From assembly GCF_002379095.1 (NCBI RefSeq), contig NZ_NBZV01000014.1:27080-91079 (forward strand): 64,000 bases of DNA. Direction: 5' to 3'. Both the position numbers and the translations under genes were made by a program. This DNA is from Polaromonas sp. AER18D-145. Lineage in GTDB: Bacteria; Pseudomonadota; Gammaproteobacteria; Burkholderiales; Burkholderiaceae_C. Of the stretch, positions 25,887 through 34,798 are shown piece by piece. Positions within the stretch are counted from its first letter, which is position 1; the number at the start of each line of letters is the position of its first letter. The notes beneath the pieces were generated by a model. It worked only from the letters and a program-made list of their open reading frames with translations, was not told the DNA's origin and made no database searches.

Positions 25887-26998
25887 CTATTCAGGCACGT
25901 TCTCCCATCAGTTTTTCCCGTTTTTGTGTTCAGTCTTTGCTCGGCACCAGTGCGTGGGGACTAGGCACCGCAGTCCTAATCGGCGTGGCAATGGGCCTTT
26001 ATTTTTACGCCTTGCGTGATTTATTGATGGGCAACCGCGCGCCGCAGGAAACGGCCGTAGCCGGACTTATTCCGGCAGACGCGCTGTATTACATGTCGAT
26101 GGCGGCAGCCTACAGCTTGCAGGAATTGCTCGAAATGTTTAGGAGCAACATCTGGGGTCCGATTATTTTCGTCAAGCTGATGGGCTCTAATGCTGACCTG
26201 ATTTGCGGCGTTAACTTCATGATTTTCGGGTTGGCAGTAGCCGGCTTGGCAAAGCACGCCGATGTTCGTATTGGTAAGTTTGTTTTTTTATTGTTGCTTA
26301 ACCCCTTGGTCCTGCTTAACCTTTTGACGCCAAATAAGGAGATCCTGTCGATCTTCTCCATGCTTTTTCTTATCGTGTATGTCTGTTCAAAAAATCAGCG
26401 CTACGCTTTGATGGCGCTGGCGTGTGCGTTATTTGGGAAGCTGGAGATTTTCGTGTTGGCTGCTACTTTTTTAGCCGTGTATCGCTTTCCGGCGCGTTTT
26501 AGGTCGATCTTGGTTGTCGTCGCAATCATCGTTGCGTCGCTGTTTTATAGCTTCATTGGTGATGCCGTCAGGATCGCGGCCCTCAGTAGCGGTGCCCCCC
26601 CAACTTCAATTGGGGTTGTCCATCTTCTCCATGAGTTGGGAAGCAGATACGGGCTATTTGTGGTGATTGCCGTGCCTCGTCTACTACTCGTCCTGATGGA
26701 GGGGCCGATCAACTTGCTGCGATTCGACGCCGTTGATATCTACCTGCTAGTGCCTATGATCGTTTTTTCATTGCTTTTTAGCGTATTTTTTCTTTCGGCT
26801 GCAATAAATTCTAGATTTAGGCTCGCTGACGACGTCTTTTTCTTGCTGGTCATGATTCTGTTCGCAGTTGTTCTTGTGCCGTTTATTCACCAACGCTATC
26901 TGCTGCCAGCGTATCCCCTTGTTCTATTTTTAGCTTTACGAAAATTGCCTCAAGCCCATGCGTCAGCACGGATAGGGCCTTCTACACTTATGTGTTAG
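25883..26998 (+). CDS. Multi-pass membrane protein, Wzy/EpsG-like polymerase candidate
   Basis: The 371-residue protein has about nine hydrophobic segments. A short loop NLLTPNKEILSIFSMLF between segments resembles the conserved NKE loop of EpsG/Wzy-like polymerases. No catalytic domain is identified. Base composition is lower in GC than the neighbours and phenylalanine/leucine rich, as is usual for Wzy proteins. Another Wzy candidate exists at 31.5 kb, so the two may serve different glycans. It is coupled to the preceding glycosyltransferase. A C7 run occurs at 26595-26601. The 214-bp gap after it (26999-27212) holds nothing I can support. Confidence 0.55.
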   Translation: MTIQARSPISFSRFCVQSLLGTSAWGLGTAVLIGVAMGLYFYALRDLLMGNRAPQETAVAGLIPADALYYMSMAAAYSLQELLEMFRSNIWGPIIFVKLMGSNADLICGVNFMIFGLAVAGLAKHADVRIGKFVFLLLLNPLVLLNLLTPNKEILSIFSMLFLIVYVCSKNQRYALMALACALFGKLEIFVLAATFLAVYRFPARFRSILVVVAIIVASLFYSFIGDAVRIAALSSGAPPTSIGVVHLLHELGSRYGLFVVIAVPRLLLVLMEGPINLLRFDAVDIYLLVPMIVFSLLFSVFFLSAAINSRFRLADDVFFLLVMILFAVVLVPFIHQRYLLPAYPLVLFLALRKLPQAHASARIGPSTLMC

Positions 26999-27212
26999 AC
27001 GCCGCCATGGACCTTTCAAATTCAATTTTTGAGTCATTAAGTTGTGCCGGTATTGGCTTCGTCAACGCCGTCGAAACCGTTCATAGTTGCTTTGTAACGT
27101 CCCCCAGCAGTATTTGTGTTCGAGCGTGCACGCTCATGCGGCCTTGTTTTTTCGTTGCAGGACTAGGACTGCGTGGCGCCGCGTCTTCGCGGCGGTTGCT
27201 GGACGGTGCGGT

Positions 27213-28448
27213 ATGAAAATATTGGTCGTGTCGCAGTATTTCTGGCCAGAGAGTTTCCTCATCAATGACTTTGTCGCGAAATTGTGCGAGCAAGGCCACG
27301 TAGTTGTGGTCGCCACAGGTAAGCCCAACTATCCCGATGGAAAAGTGCATGCCGGTTATCGCGCTGCAGGGGTGGGGTATGAACGTTTTCTTAACAAGGT
27401 AGACGTCTTCAGGGTACCGATTTGGCCGCGCGGAAATGGCAGTGCGCTCAACCTCCTTTTGAATTATGGATCTTTTGTCGTGTCCGCTGCAGTTTTATTG
27501 CCGTGGCTATTACGCTCCCGAGCATTCGATGCAATTTTGGTATTTGCCCCATCTCCTGTGACGCAAGTCATTCCCGCCATCCTACTGAAGTTGCTTAAAC
27601 GGGCGCATTTGGCCTTGTGGGTGCAAGACCTGTGGCCAGAAAGCCTTGCAGCGACCGGTTTTGTAAGTAATCGGACCATACTGAAGATGGTTGGCTGGAT
27701 GGTGCGGTTCATGTACGCCATGTGCGACACATTGTTGGTGCAGTCGAGGGCTTTCTATGAGCCCGTGGCTCGGTATGCCGCGCGCGACAAGCTTGTTTAT
27801 TTTCCCAATTCCATCAATCCGGATGTCCCGGCTGATTCTGGTGTACCACTCCCGGCAGCGTTAAGTCATGAGTTGGCTCAGTGTTTCACTGTCGTTTTTG
27901 CCGGCAATATCGGCAGGGCGCAAGCCGTCGAAACGCTGGTGGAGGCGGCCGTTCTTCTTAAAAACAACACGGACGTGCGCCTTGTACTTGTCGGCAGCGG
28001 CAGCATGCTGGATTGGGCGCGCAACCAAAAGGTCCTCCTAAAGCTGGATAATCTCGTGCTACCAGGGCGTTTCCCGGCCGATCTGATGCCACAGCTGTTC
28101 GACAAGGCTTCGGCTTTGCTGGTGTCCCTGAAAAGTGGTGGGGCGCTTGCGTACACCGTGCCCAGCAAAATACAGGCTTATCTGGCGGCCGGTCGTCCCA
28201 TCATTGCGTCGCTGCAGGGCGAAGGGGCCAAGGTAGTAGTTGAGGCTGGAGCCGGCATGACTTGCGAGCCAGAGAATGCGGCGGCGCTGGCGGCTTGCAT
28301 TCTGAGTTTGAAGGCTTTAACGCCGTTTGAGAGGGATACGATGGGTCGCAGCGGACGAAGTTATTTCAACGAACATTTTGATATGAATCGGCAGGTGGGA
28401 CGGCTTGTGGAAATATTGCAGGCGCGCCGCGCTGGCTTGAAAGGGTGA
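27213..28448 (+). CDS. wbuB: WbuB-family glycosyltransferase (L-FucNAc/L-QuiNAc transferase type)
   Basis: The 411-residue GT4 enzyme starts MKILVVSQYFWPESFLINDF and continues with GHVVVVATGKPNYPDG, WVQDLWPESLAATG and a donor domain with VVFAGNIGRAQAVETL and VPSKIQAYLAAGRP. These are hallmarks of WbuB, known in E. coli O26 as an L-fucosamine transferase. The three genes downstream build an L-configured 6-deoxy-HexNAc, which supports that donor. The ATG at 27213 is chosen since it gives the canonical N-terminus; the frame is open further upstream without coding character. Confidence 0.87.
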   Translation: MKILVVSQYFWPESFLINDFVAKLCEQGHVVVVATGKPNYPDGKVHAGYRAAGVGYERFLNKVDVFRVPIWPRGNGSALNLLLNYGSFVVSAAVLLPWLLRSRAFDAILVFAPSPVTQVIPAILLKLLKRAHLALWVQDLWPESLAATGFVSNRTILKMVGWMVRFMYAMCDTLLVQSRAFYEPVARYAARDKLVYFPNSINPDVPADSGVPLPAALSHELAQCFTVVFAGNIGRAQAVETLVEAAVLLKNNTDVRLVLVGSGSMLDWARNQKVLLKLDNLVLPGRFPADLMPQLFDKASALLVSLKSGGALAYTVPSKIQAYLAAGRPIIASLQGEGAKVVVEAGAGMTCEPENAAALAACILSLKALTPFERDTMGRSGRSYFNEHFDMNRQVGRLVEILQARRAGLKG

Positions 28449-28454
28449 TGACAG

Positions 28455-29315
28455 ATGCGTGTACTGGTACTCGGCGCAAGCGGCATGCTGGGCAGTGCGG
28501 TTTTTCGGGAGTTTGATGGACACGCGCCGTATGAAGTCTGGGGGCTTGTGCGCAACCCGGCTTTCCTGCTCTATTTCTCGCCCGCCCAGCAACACAGGAT
28601 CGTGACCGGTGTCGACGTTCTTGACGAAGCAGCTCTTTCTGCGGCGGTAGGTCAGGTGCGCCCCGACGTGATCATCAACTGCGTTGGACTGATCAAGCAA
28701 AAGGACCATGCGGAAGATCCCTTGGTAGTCCTGCCCATCAACGCGATGTTGCCCCACAGGCTGGCGGCATTGTGCGCGCCCCGGAATGTCCGCTTGCTGC
28801 ATATCAGCACCGATTGCGTTTTTTCCGGCCGCAAGGGCATGTATACGGAGGACGACCCGTCCGATGCGGAAGACCTGTACGGGAAGTCCAAATACATCGG
28901 CGAGCTGCGTGATGCCGCGCATGCGGTGACCCTGAGAACCTCCATCGTGGGGCGTGAGCTCAATTCCAGCCGCGCGCTGGTGGACTGGTTTCTTGCCCAG
29001 CAAGGCGCGGTTCACGGTTTCAGGCGCAGCATTTTTTCAGGCATGACGGCCATCGAACTGGCGCGGATCATGCGCGACGTAGTGTTGCCCAATCCTTCGC
29101 TGCATGGGCTTTACCATGTGTCGTCGGCGCCCATCAGCAAGTTCGAACTCCTCAAGCTGGTGGCCGCGCAATATGGGAAGACCATCGAGGTGAGGCCGGA
29201 CGACAGCCTGGTGATCGACCGGTCACTTGACTCGTCACGATTTCAGCAGGTGACAGGTTACCGGCCTCCTTCGTGGGAAAAAATGATTCGGGTGATGCAC
29301 GAGTCTGAAAAATAG
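28455..29315 (+). CDS. RmlD-like 4-keto reductase (WbvR-type)
   Basis: The 286-residue SDR of the RmlD substrate-binding family has VLVLGASGMLGSAVFREF, INCVGLIKQKDHA, ISTDCVFSG and the YGKSK active site in DAEDLYGKSKYIGEL, then TSIVGREL. It lacks the C-terminal cupin domain of CapF/WbjC, so it matches WbvR, the reductase of the UDP-L-QuiNAc pathway that yields UDP-L-RhaNAc. It sits between wbuB and the CapE-like dehydratase, six bases after wbuB. Confidence 0.85.
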   Translation: MRVLVLGASGMLGSAVFREFDGHAPYEVWGLVRNPAFLLYFSPAQQHRIVTGVDVLDEAALSAAVGQVRPDVIINCVGLIKQKDHAEDPLVVLPINAMLPHRLAALCAPRNVRLLHISTDCVFSGRKGMYTEDDPSDAEDLYGKSKYIGELRDAAHAVTLRTSIVGRELNSSRALVDWFLAQQGAVHGFRRSIFSGMTAIELARIMRDVVLPNPSLHGLYHVSSAPISKFELLKLVAAQYGKTIEVRPDDSLVIDRSLDSSRFQQVTGYRPPSWEKMIRVMHESEK

Positions 29316-29330
29316 TGTTGAAAGTTTGCA

Positions 29331-30341
29331 ATGTTCAAAAATAAAGTACTTCTGATCACCGGCGGGACGGGCTCTTTCGGCAATGCCGTGCTTCAGCGTT
29401 TTCTTGATTCCGATTTCTCGGAAATCCGCATCTTCAGCCGTGACGAGAAAAAACAAGAAGACATGCGGATTGCGCTGAACAACGACAAGGTGAAGTTCTA
29501 CATCGGCGATGTCCGTGAATACCAGAGCGTCAACGACGCGCTGCGCGGCGTGGACTATGTTTTTCATGCCGCTGCGCTCAAGCAGGTGCCGTCGTGCGAG
29601 TTCTATCCCATGGAAGCCGTGAAGACGAATGTGCTTGGGACGGAGAATGTGCTCAACGCTGCGATTGCCAATGGCTGCAAACGTGTGGTGGTGCTGAGCA
29701 CCGACAAGGCGGTCTACCCGATCAACGCCATGGGTATTTCCAAGGCCATGGCTGAAAAGCTGACTGTCGCGAAGTCGCGCACCATTTCCGCTTCGGGCCC
29801 CGTGGTCTGCTCGACGCGGTATGGCAACGTTATGGCGTCTCGCGGATCCGTGATTCCTTTGTTCATTAACCAGATCAGGGCCGGAAAACCACTGACCGTC
29901 ACTGACCCCAACATGACGCGGTTTTTGATGTCGCTGGAAGACTCGGTTGATCTGGTGCTTCATGCCTTTGAACATGCGCAACAGGGTGATCTTTTCGTGC
30001 AGAAGGCGCCGGCTTCCACCGTGGCCGATCTCGCTGCCGCCCTGCAGCAGTTGTTCGGCGACACAAGGCCCGTGAAGGTGATCGGTACCCGACATGGGGA
30101 AAAGCTTTACGAATCGCTGATCTCGCGTGAAGAAATGGCGAAGGCGGTTGACATGGGGCGTTACTACCGCATTCCCGCCGATAACCGCGACCTTAACTAC
30201 GACAAGTTTTTTGTGGAAGGCGAGGCGCATATTTCCGAACTGGACGATTACACCTCCCACAATACCGAGCGCCTCGACATTGAGGGCGTGAAAACCACCT
30301 TGATGAAGCTGGCGGAAGTGCGCGAGGCGCTCAATGCTTAA
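29331..30341 (+). CDS. UDP-GlcNAc inverting 4,6-dehydratase/epimerase (CapE/WbjB/WbvB-type)
   Basis: The 336-residue enzyme begins with KVLLITGGTGSFGNAVLQ, then RIFSRDEKKQEDMR, YIGDVREYQSV, HAAALKQVPSCEFYPMEAVK and LSTDKAVYPINAMGISK, where Met replaces catalytic Tyr in the xxxK motif. The CEFYPMEA and NAMGISKAM stretches are those of CapE/WbjB rather than PseB. The enzyme converts UDP-GlcNAc to an L-configured 4-keto-6-deoxy sugar. The start follows the reductase by 15 bases and the stop overlaps the 2-epimerase gene by eight bases. Confidence 0.92.
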   Translation: MFKNKVLLITGGTGSFGNAVLQRFLDSDFSEIRIFSRDEKKQEDMRIALNNDKVKFYIGDVREYQSVNDALRGVDYVFHAAALKQVPSCEFYPMEAVKTNVLGTENVLNAAIANGCKRVVVLSTDKAVYPINAMGISKAMAEKLTVAKSRTISASGPVVCSTRYGNVMASRGSVIPLFINQIRAGKPLTVTDPNMTRFLMSLEDSVDLVLHAFEHAQQGDLFVQKAPASTVADLAAALQQLFGDTRPVKVIGTRHGEKLYESLISREEMAKAVDMGRYYRIPADNRDLNYDKFFVEGEAHISELDDYTSHNTERLDIEGVKTTLMKLAEVREALNA

Positions 30342-31473
30342 AGTGATGACGCTGGTCGGAACCAGACCCGAACTTATCAAGATGAGCAGGGTCATTGCGG
30401 AGCTCGATGCCCAGGTCAACCATGTGCTGGTCCACTCCGGACAGAATTACGACTACGAGCTAAATCAGGTGTTTTTTGACGACCTGGGCATTCGTAAGCC
30501 GGATCATTTCCTCGAGGTGGCGGGCAATACGGCCGCGAAGACAATCGCGTCGGTGATTGAAAAAGCCGACGATGTGCTGGTTCTTGAAAAGCCGGATGCC
30601 CTGCTGCTGTATGGCGATACCAATACCTGCCTGGCCGTGATCGCCGCCAAGCGCCGCAAAGTGCCGGTGTTCCATATGGAGGCCGGCAACCGCTGCTTCG
30701 ACCAGCGCGTTCCCGAAGAACTCAATCGAAAAGTGCTGGATCACTTGAGCGACATCAACATGGTGCTTACTGAACATGCCCGCCGTTACCTGATCGCGGA
30801 AGGCATACGTCCCGAGACCATCATCAAGACCGGGTCCCACATGTGTGAGGTGCTGGCGCATTACATGCCCCGGATCGAGGCTTCTGACGTGCTGAAGCGA
30901 TTGGGCCTGACGCCGCAGAAGTTCTTTGTCGTCAGTGCGCACCGAGAAGAGAATGTGGACACACCGGCCAACCTGCAGGATCTGGTGGACACGCTCAACG
31001 CGCTGGCAGCAAAGTACCAGATGCCAGTGATTGTTTCAACGCATCCGCGTACGCGCAAGCGCCTCGACCTGCTTGAGGGCGCCAGATTCGACCCGCTGGT
31101 TCATTTTTCGAAGGCCTTCGGATTTTTTGATTACATCAAGCTGCAAATGGGTGCAGCCTGTGTGATCTCTGACAGCGGGACGATCACGGAAGAGGCTTCC
31201 CTGTTGAATTTGCCGGCCATCACCATTCGCGATGCTCACGAACGCCCCGAGGGCATGGATGTTGGCACGCTAGTTATGAGCGGTCTCAAGAAAGAGCGGG
31301 TCATTGATGCGATTCAGGTCGTGATGTCGCAGCATGCAGCCGCGGGCGCCCGTATGCGGGTGGTGGACGACTACCAGACCGGGCCTGTGTCCCGGCAGGT
31401 GACGCGCGTGGTGCTCAGTTATGTGGACTACATCAATCGGACCGTCTGGGGAAAACAGACCGGCTGTCTCTGA
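30334..31473 (+). CDS. UDP-HexNAc 2-epimerase, non-hydrolysing (CapG/WbjD/WbvD-type)
   Basis: The 379-residue WecB-like GT-B epimerase has MTLVGTRPELIKMSRVIAEL, VLVHSGQNYDYELNQVFF, YGDTNTCLAV, HMEAGNRCFDQRVPEE, SAHREENVD and a C-terminal SDSGTITEEASLLNLPAI. The FDQRVPEE and GQNYDYELNQ forms are typical of the CapG/WbjD branch. It makes the last C2 epimerisation giving UDP-L-FucNAc or UDP-L-QuiNAc. With the WbvR-like reductase the predicted end product is UDP-L-QuiNAc (inference). Confidence 0.92.
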   Translation: MLKVMTLVGTRPELIKMSRVIAELDAQVNHVLVHSGQNYDYELNQVFFDDLGIRKPDHFLEVAGNTAAKTIASVIEKADDVLVLEKPDALLLYGDTNTCLAVIAAKRRKVPVFHMEAGNRCFDQRVPEELNRKVLDHLSDINMVLTEHARRYLIAEGIRPETIIKTGSHMCEVLAHYMPRIEASDVLKRLGLTPQKFFVVSAHREENVDTPANLQDLVDTLNALAAKYQMPVIVSTHPRTRKRLDLLEGARFDPLVHFSKAFGFFDYIKLQMGAACVISDSGTITEEASLLNLPAITIRDAHERPEGMDVGTLVMSGLKKERVIDAIQVVMSQHAAAGARMRVVDDYQTGPVSRQVTRVVLSYVDYINRTVWGKQTGCL

Positions 31474-31524
31474 ACTCCTGGCGGCCGCTGCGCGAGTTGT
31501 TGGGGCCGTTGACTTGAAAGAATC

Positions 31525-32781
31525 ATGCAAAGCAGAAACTACCGAGTGACCCTCTGGCTGATCGCCAGTGCCTTGTTATTCCCCCTGTTTTTCCAGCTCT
31601 CCGGCGGTATCTATAACAATCCGGAGGCTGTGATCGATTCCCTAGGCGTGCTCAGTACCTTGCCTCTGCCTCTGTCTCTCCTCGCCTGCCTGTTCGGGGT
31701 TCTTGCTCTGGCCAGAAACTACAGGCAGGCCTTGCCGGCGATGCTGTTTATCGGCAGCCTGTCCGCGCTCATGGGGGTTTCCCTGCTGTTTGCGGGAAGC
31801 GATACCGCAATTGAACAGAGGAAGGTGCTGATCGGTCTGCAATTCCTGCTGCCAACCATGGGGCTGGTTCTGGGGCAATTGGTGCGTGATGATAAAAATA
31901 CCATCCCGACAGCCTTCATGTGGGTGTTGTTGGCCGTGGTGCCGTTCCAGATTCTCGCGGGCTGGTGGCAAAACACGCTCACTCTGACGCACAACCTGTA
32001 TCTATTCAGCATCTACCAGCACTTCCAATTTGTGCCGGTCATTTTTGTACTGGCCTTCTGTGTGGTGGTCGTGCATTTGTGGGACGAGTACAAGACGGCG
32101 CTGCGCTTCCTGACCGTGGTCATGGGGATTTATGCCATTGCCAGCGCCTCTTTTTTGGCGATCGGGCTCTACAGCGCGTTTGTGCTGGTGTTTTTCCTGC
32201 GCAAGATGTGGAAGCTCAAGACCGGGCGACTGGTTGGACTGACAGTTTTTGGCGCAGGTATTGTGGCTGCGGGTCTGGTGGTCGGGCTTTATTACGGCAT
32301 AGCGCAGAAAAACACGAGCATCATTGGCGATGGGGGTCAGTACCTGGGGAAATTCCAGACATTGGCCGAGGGGAAGATGCCTGTCAATGTGGTGCATCGT
32401 CTTGGGGACTGGAAGCTTTATGGCGACTGGATCACCGAGAGCGATCGCACGATGCTGCTTGGGCACACAGAGCCGCCTCCACGTGAGGTCAAAACCAGCG
32501 CGCACAACTGGTACCTCGACTTCGTCTACAACTTCGGTCTGGCCTCGCTGGTGCCGCTGTTGGCGCTGATGGGGTTTACCGCCTGGCTGCTTCTGCGTGA
32601 ACGGAGAACATTGTCGGGCCAGACCCTGTGGCTGGCGGCGCTGGTGGCCTTTATGGTGCTTATTGACAACAACTTCAAAGTCACCCTGCGGCAACCGTAC
32701 CCGGGAATCTTTGCGTATTTTCTCTGGGGACTGTTGCTGACCCGTTTGCGCCTTCATTCCAGGACCGATCATGCTGGTTAG
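31525..32781 (+). CDS. O-antigen polymerase/ligase-like membrane protein (Wzy candidate)
   Basis: The 418-residue protein has about ten transmembrane segments and one large loop (about 268-335) ending in TSAHNWYLDFVYNFGLAS. That HN-W-L-D..FG pattern is the signature of the Wzy_C/O-antigen ligase superfamily. It lies between the L-QuiNAc/L-FucNAc block and the flippase-like gene, as polymerases usually do. Polymerase and ligase cannot be separated from the sequence alone; the position favours polymerase. The start follows the upstream gene by 51 bases. Confidence 0.75.
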   Translation: MQSRNYRVTLWLIASALLFPLFFQLSGGIYNNPEAVIDSLGVLSTLPLPLSLLACLFGVLALARNYRQALPAMLFIGSLSALMGVSLLFAGSDTAIEQRKVLIGLQFLLPTMGLVLGQLVRDDKNTIPTAFMWVLLAVVPFQILAGWWQNTLTLTHNLYLFSIYQHFQFVPVIFVLAFCVVVVHLWDEYKTALRFLTVVMGIYAIASASFLAIGLYSAFVLVFFLRKMWKLKTGRLVGLTVFGAGIVAAGLVVGLYYGIAQKNTSIIGDGGQYLGKFQTLAEGKMPVNVVHRLGDWKLYGDWITESDRTMLLGHTEPPPREVKTSAHNWYLDFVYNFGLASLVPLLALMGFTAWLLLRERRTLSGQTLWLAALVAFMVLIDNNFKVTLRQPYPGIFAYFLWGLLLTRLRLHSRTDHAG

Positions 32782-32796
32782 CGCTGGCGCTGCGCC

Positions 32797-34248
32797 ATGA
32801 GTGTCTCTTCCCAAGGGCTCCGAGGCGGGATTCTGGTCAGCACGGCCGGCGTGTTTGGTTCGGCGTTTTTGTGGCTGCTCAGTTTCAAGGTGGTCGCGCT
32901 CTGGATGGGGCCTGAGGGTGTGGGCTTGTTCTCCCAGCTCCGGCAGATGGCGCAAGCCGCAACTGTAGGGGCCACCTTTGGCGGCACTAACTCCGTGGTT
33001 CAGGGCCTGTCCGAGCGCGCTGAAGAAGTGGCGCGCCGGCGGTTTCGCGCAACGGCCGTGCGTTTGGTGGGCTCGGCTGGTTTGCTGGTGGTGCTGGGGA
33101 TTCTTGCCGCTGCGACGCCGCTGACACAGTTTTTTCTTTCGTCCGGCGCACCTGAACTCGTTGCCACCGTGCGCTGGCTTGCGGTCGCCGTATTGCTTAA
33201 TATTGCAGGCACCTATGCCATGGCCGTCCTCAATGGCTACCGGTCCTATCCCTACCTCGCGTTGGCACAGACAGCCGGTCCGGCAGCGCTGGTGCTCCTG
33301 CTGACAGCCGCGTGGTGGTGGCATTGGCAGTCCGATCCGGCGCTGCTGGCGGTTTCATTTGTAGTTTGTTTCGGTGTGAGCTGTCTAGCGGGCTGGGTGG
33401 GACTGTCGCGCATCCCCCGCCCCGAGGTGAGCGTTAAAGCGGGCCGGCTGGACCCGGGCGAGCGTAGTATTTTCCTGCGGTTTGCGCTGTCCAACCTGGT
33501 TGCGGCCCTGTCCACCACGCTGGCCCTGCTGCTGATCCGCTCCTGGGTGATCGAGGCGCAAGGCCTGGCCTTTGCCGGCTTGTTCGATGCCGGCTGGACG
33601 TTGACCTTCAACTACACCACGCTGTTTCTCACTGCCTGCAGCGCCATCTACCTGCCCTTGTTAACGCGGGCTACGACGCATGAGAGCCAAAGGGCCTGCA
33701 TGCTCAAGACCGCTTACCTGGTCCTGGCCGGCAGTGTGATGGTTTGCTACAGCATGGTTCTGCTGAAGACGCCGCTCATCCATTTGCTGTACAGTCCCGA
33801 GTTTCAGCCTTCGGGGCAGGTGCTGGTGGTGCTGGTCGTGGCGGTGATCCTGAGAAGCATCTCATGGGTTTACGGCTCCATGATTCTTGCCACGCGCAAT
33901 TCTCGGGTCCTGCTGCTTTCAGACTTGGCGCTCAATCTCGGGCTGCTCGCGGCTGTCAAATTTGCCCTTACCCACTATGCGTCCTTGCCGGCGCTGGCAT
34001 GGGCCTTTGTCCTGCCCAATTTCCTGTATCTGGTGTTTGTGGTCGAGTATGCGGGCCACAAAAATCACCTGATGCTGCGCAGGCAGATCTGGCCCCTGTT
34101 GCTGACGGCGGTACTTCCCCTGGTAGTGCTGGCACTGGCGGCTCCGGCGCTTGTGCGTGATTGGACCGCATTGCATTGGATCTGTTTCGCCGCGGGGCCG
34201 GTCGTTGCTGCGGCTTGCCTGTTGTCTTACAAGAAAGTTGTGCTGTGA
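32797..34248 (+). CDS. wzx: Wzx-type O-antigen flippase (MOP superfamily)
   Basis: The 483-residue protein has about 12-14 transmembrane segments. It begins LRGGILVSTAGVFGSAFLWLLSFKVVALWMGPEGVGLFSQ, the start typical of polysaccharide flippases. It would move undecaprenyl-linked repeat units across the inner membrane for Wzy-dependent polymerisation. It lies 15 bases after the Wzy candidate and overlaps the acyltransferase start (GTGA). A second exporter of ABC type is present at 4.9 kb. Confidence 0.85.
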   Translation: MSVSSQGLRGGILVSTAGVFGSAFLWLLSFKVVALWMGPEGVGLFSQLRQMAQAATVGATFGGTNSVVQGLSERAEEVARRRFRATAVRLVGSAGLLVVLGILAAATPLTQFFLSSGAPELVATVRWLAVAVLLNIAGTYAMAVLNGYRSYPYLALAQTAGPAALVLLLTAAWWWHWQSDPALLAVSFVVCFGVSCLAGWVGLSRIPRPEVSVKAGRLDPGERSIFLRFALSNLVAALSTTLALLLIRSWVIEAQGLAFAGLFDAGWTLTFNYTTLFLTACSAIYLPLLTRATTHESQRACMLKTAYLVLAGSVMVCYSMVLLKTPLIHLLYSPEFQPSGQVLVVLVVAVILRSISWVYGSMILATRNSRVLLLSDLALNLGLLAAVKFALTHYASLPALAWAFVLPNFLYLVFVVEYAGHKNHLMLRRQIWPLLLTAVLPLVVLALAAPALVRDWTALHWICFAAGPVVAAACLLSYKKVVL

Positions 34249-34790
34249 AAAACCTGCGGTCAGATATTGAGCGTTTTTTGCAGTTCATGGGACATGCGGG
34301 ACCGGTGTCGACGTTCAAGCTGGTCAAGACCTGTTTCAATCCGCGCATGCTGCCGGTGGTGCTGATCCGCATGGCGGAGTTTTTCTTTGAACGGCGACTG
34401 GGCGTCGTGGCCAAGCTCTTCAGCATGACCAACGTGGCTGTTTTCGGCATTGAGTCGTCTCCCCAGGTCAGAATAGGCGGGGGCCTGTTTTTGCCGCATA
34501 CCGTGGGCACCGTTCTGGGTGCCGAAAGGATTGGTGACAATGTCACCATCTTGCAGGGCGTGACCTTGGGCACGGCGGAGCCGGACAATGGCTTCACCGT
34601 GTCCCTGCGTCCTGTTATTGGCAACAACGTGGTGATCGGAGCGGGGGCCAAGGTGATAGGCCGTGTGACCATCGGCGATCATGCCAAGGTCGGTGCCAAT
34701 GCGGTGGTTCTGCAGGATGTCCCGCCGTACGCAATTGCCGTCGGCGTGCCGGCCCGAATCATTCTCCCCACCCAAGCAGACAAGCTCTAG
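34245..34790 (+). CDS. Serine-acetyltransferase-like O-acetyltransferase (left-handed beta-helix)
   Basis: The 181-residue protein has hexapeptide repeats from about residue 80 (RIGGGLFLPHTVGTVLGAER, then IGDNVTILQGVTLG, VIGNNVVIGAGAKVIGRVTI and KVGANAVVLQDVPPYA), ending VGVPARI. This is the CysE/EpsC-like fold; the catalytic His is in LPHTVG. In glycan loci such enzymes O-acetylate sugars. The GTG start overlaps the wzx stop (GTGA) and gives the N-terminus VKNLRSDIERFL; longer in-frame starts are inside wzx. Confidence 0.85.
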   Translation: MKNLRSDIERFLQFMGHAGPVSTFKLVKTCFNPRMLPVVLIRMAEFFFERRLGVVAKLFSMTNVAVFGIESSPQVRIGGGLFLPHTVGTVLGAERIGDNVTILQGVTLGTAEPDNGFTVSLRPVIGNNVVIGAGAKVIGRVTIGDHAKVGANAVVLQDVPPYAIAVGVPARIILPTQADKL

Positions 34791-34798
34791 GAAAAAAA

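Noticed and set aside
26992..27216. Small 74-codon frame between the membrane protein and wbuB
   Set aside because: No ribosome site, no similarity to any family I know, and unusual Cys/Ser-rich composition; left as intergenic.
29331..30341. Calling the inverting dehydratase PseB
   Set aside because: The CEFYPMEAVK and NAMGISKAM motifs and the neighbouring CapG-like and RmlD-like genes place it in the CapE/WbjB branch.
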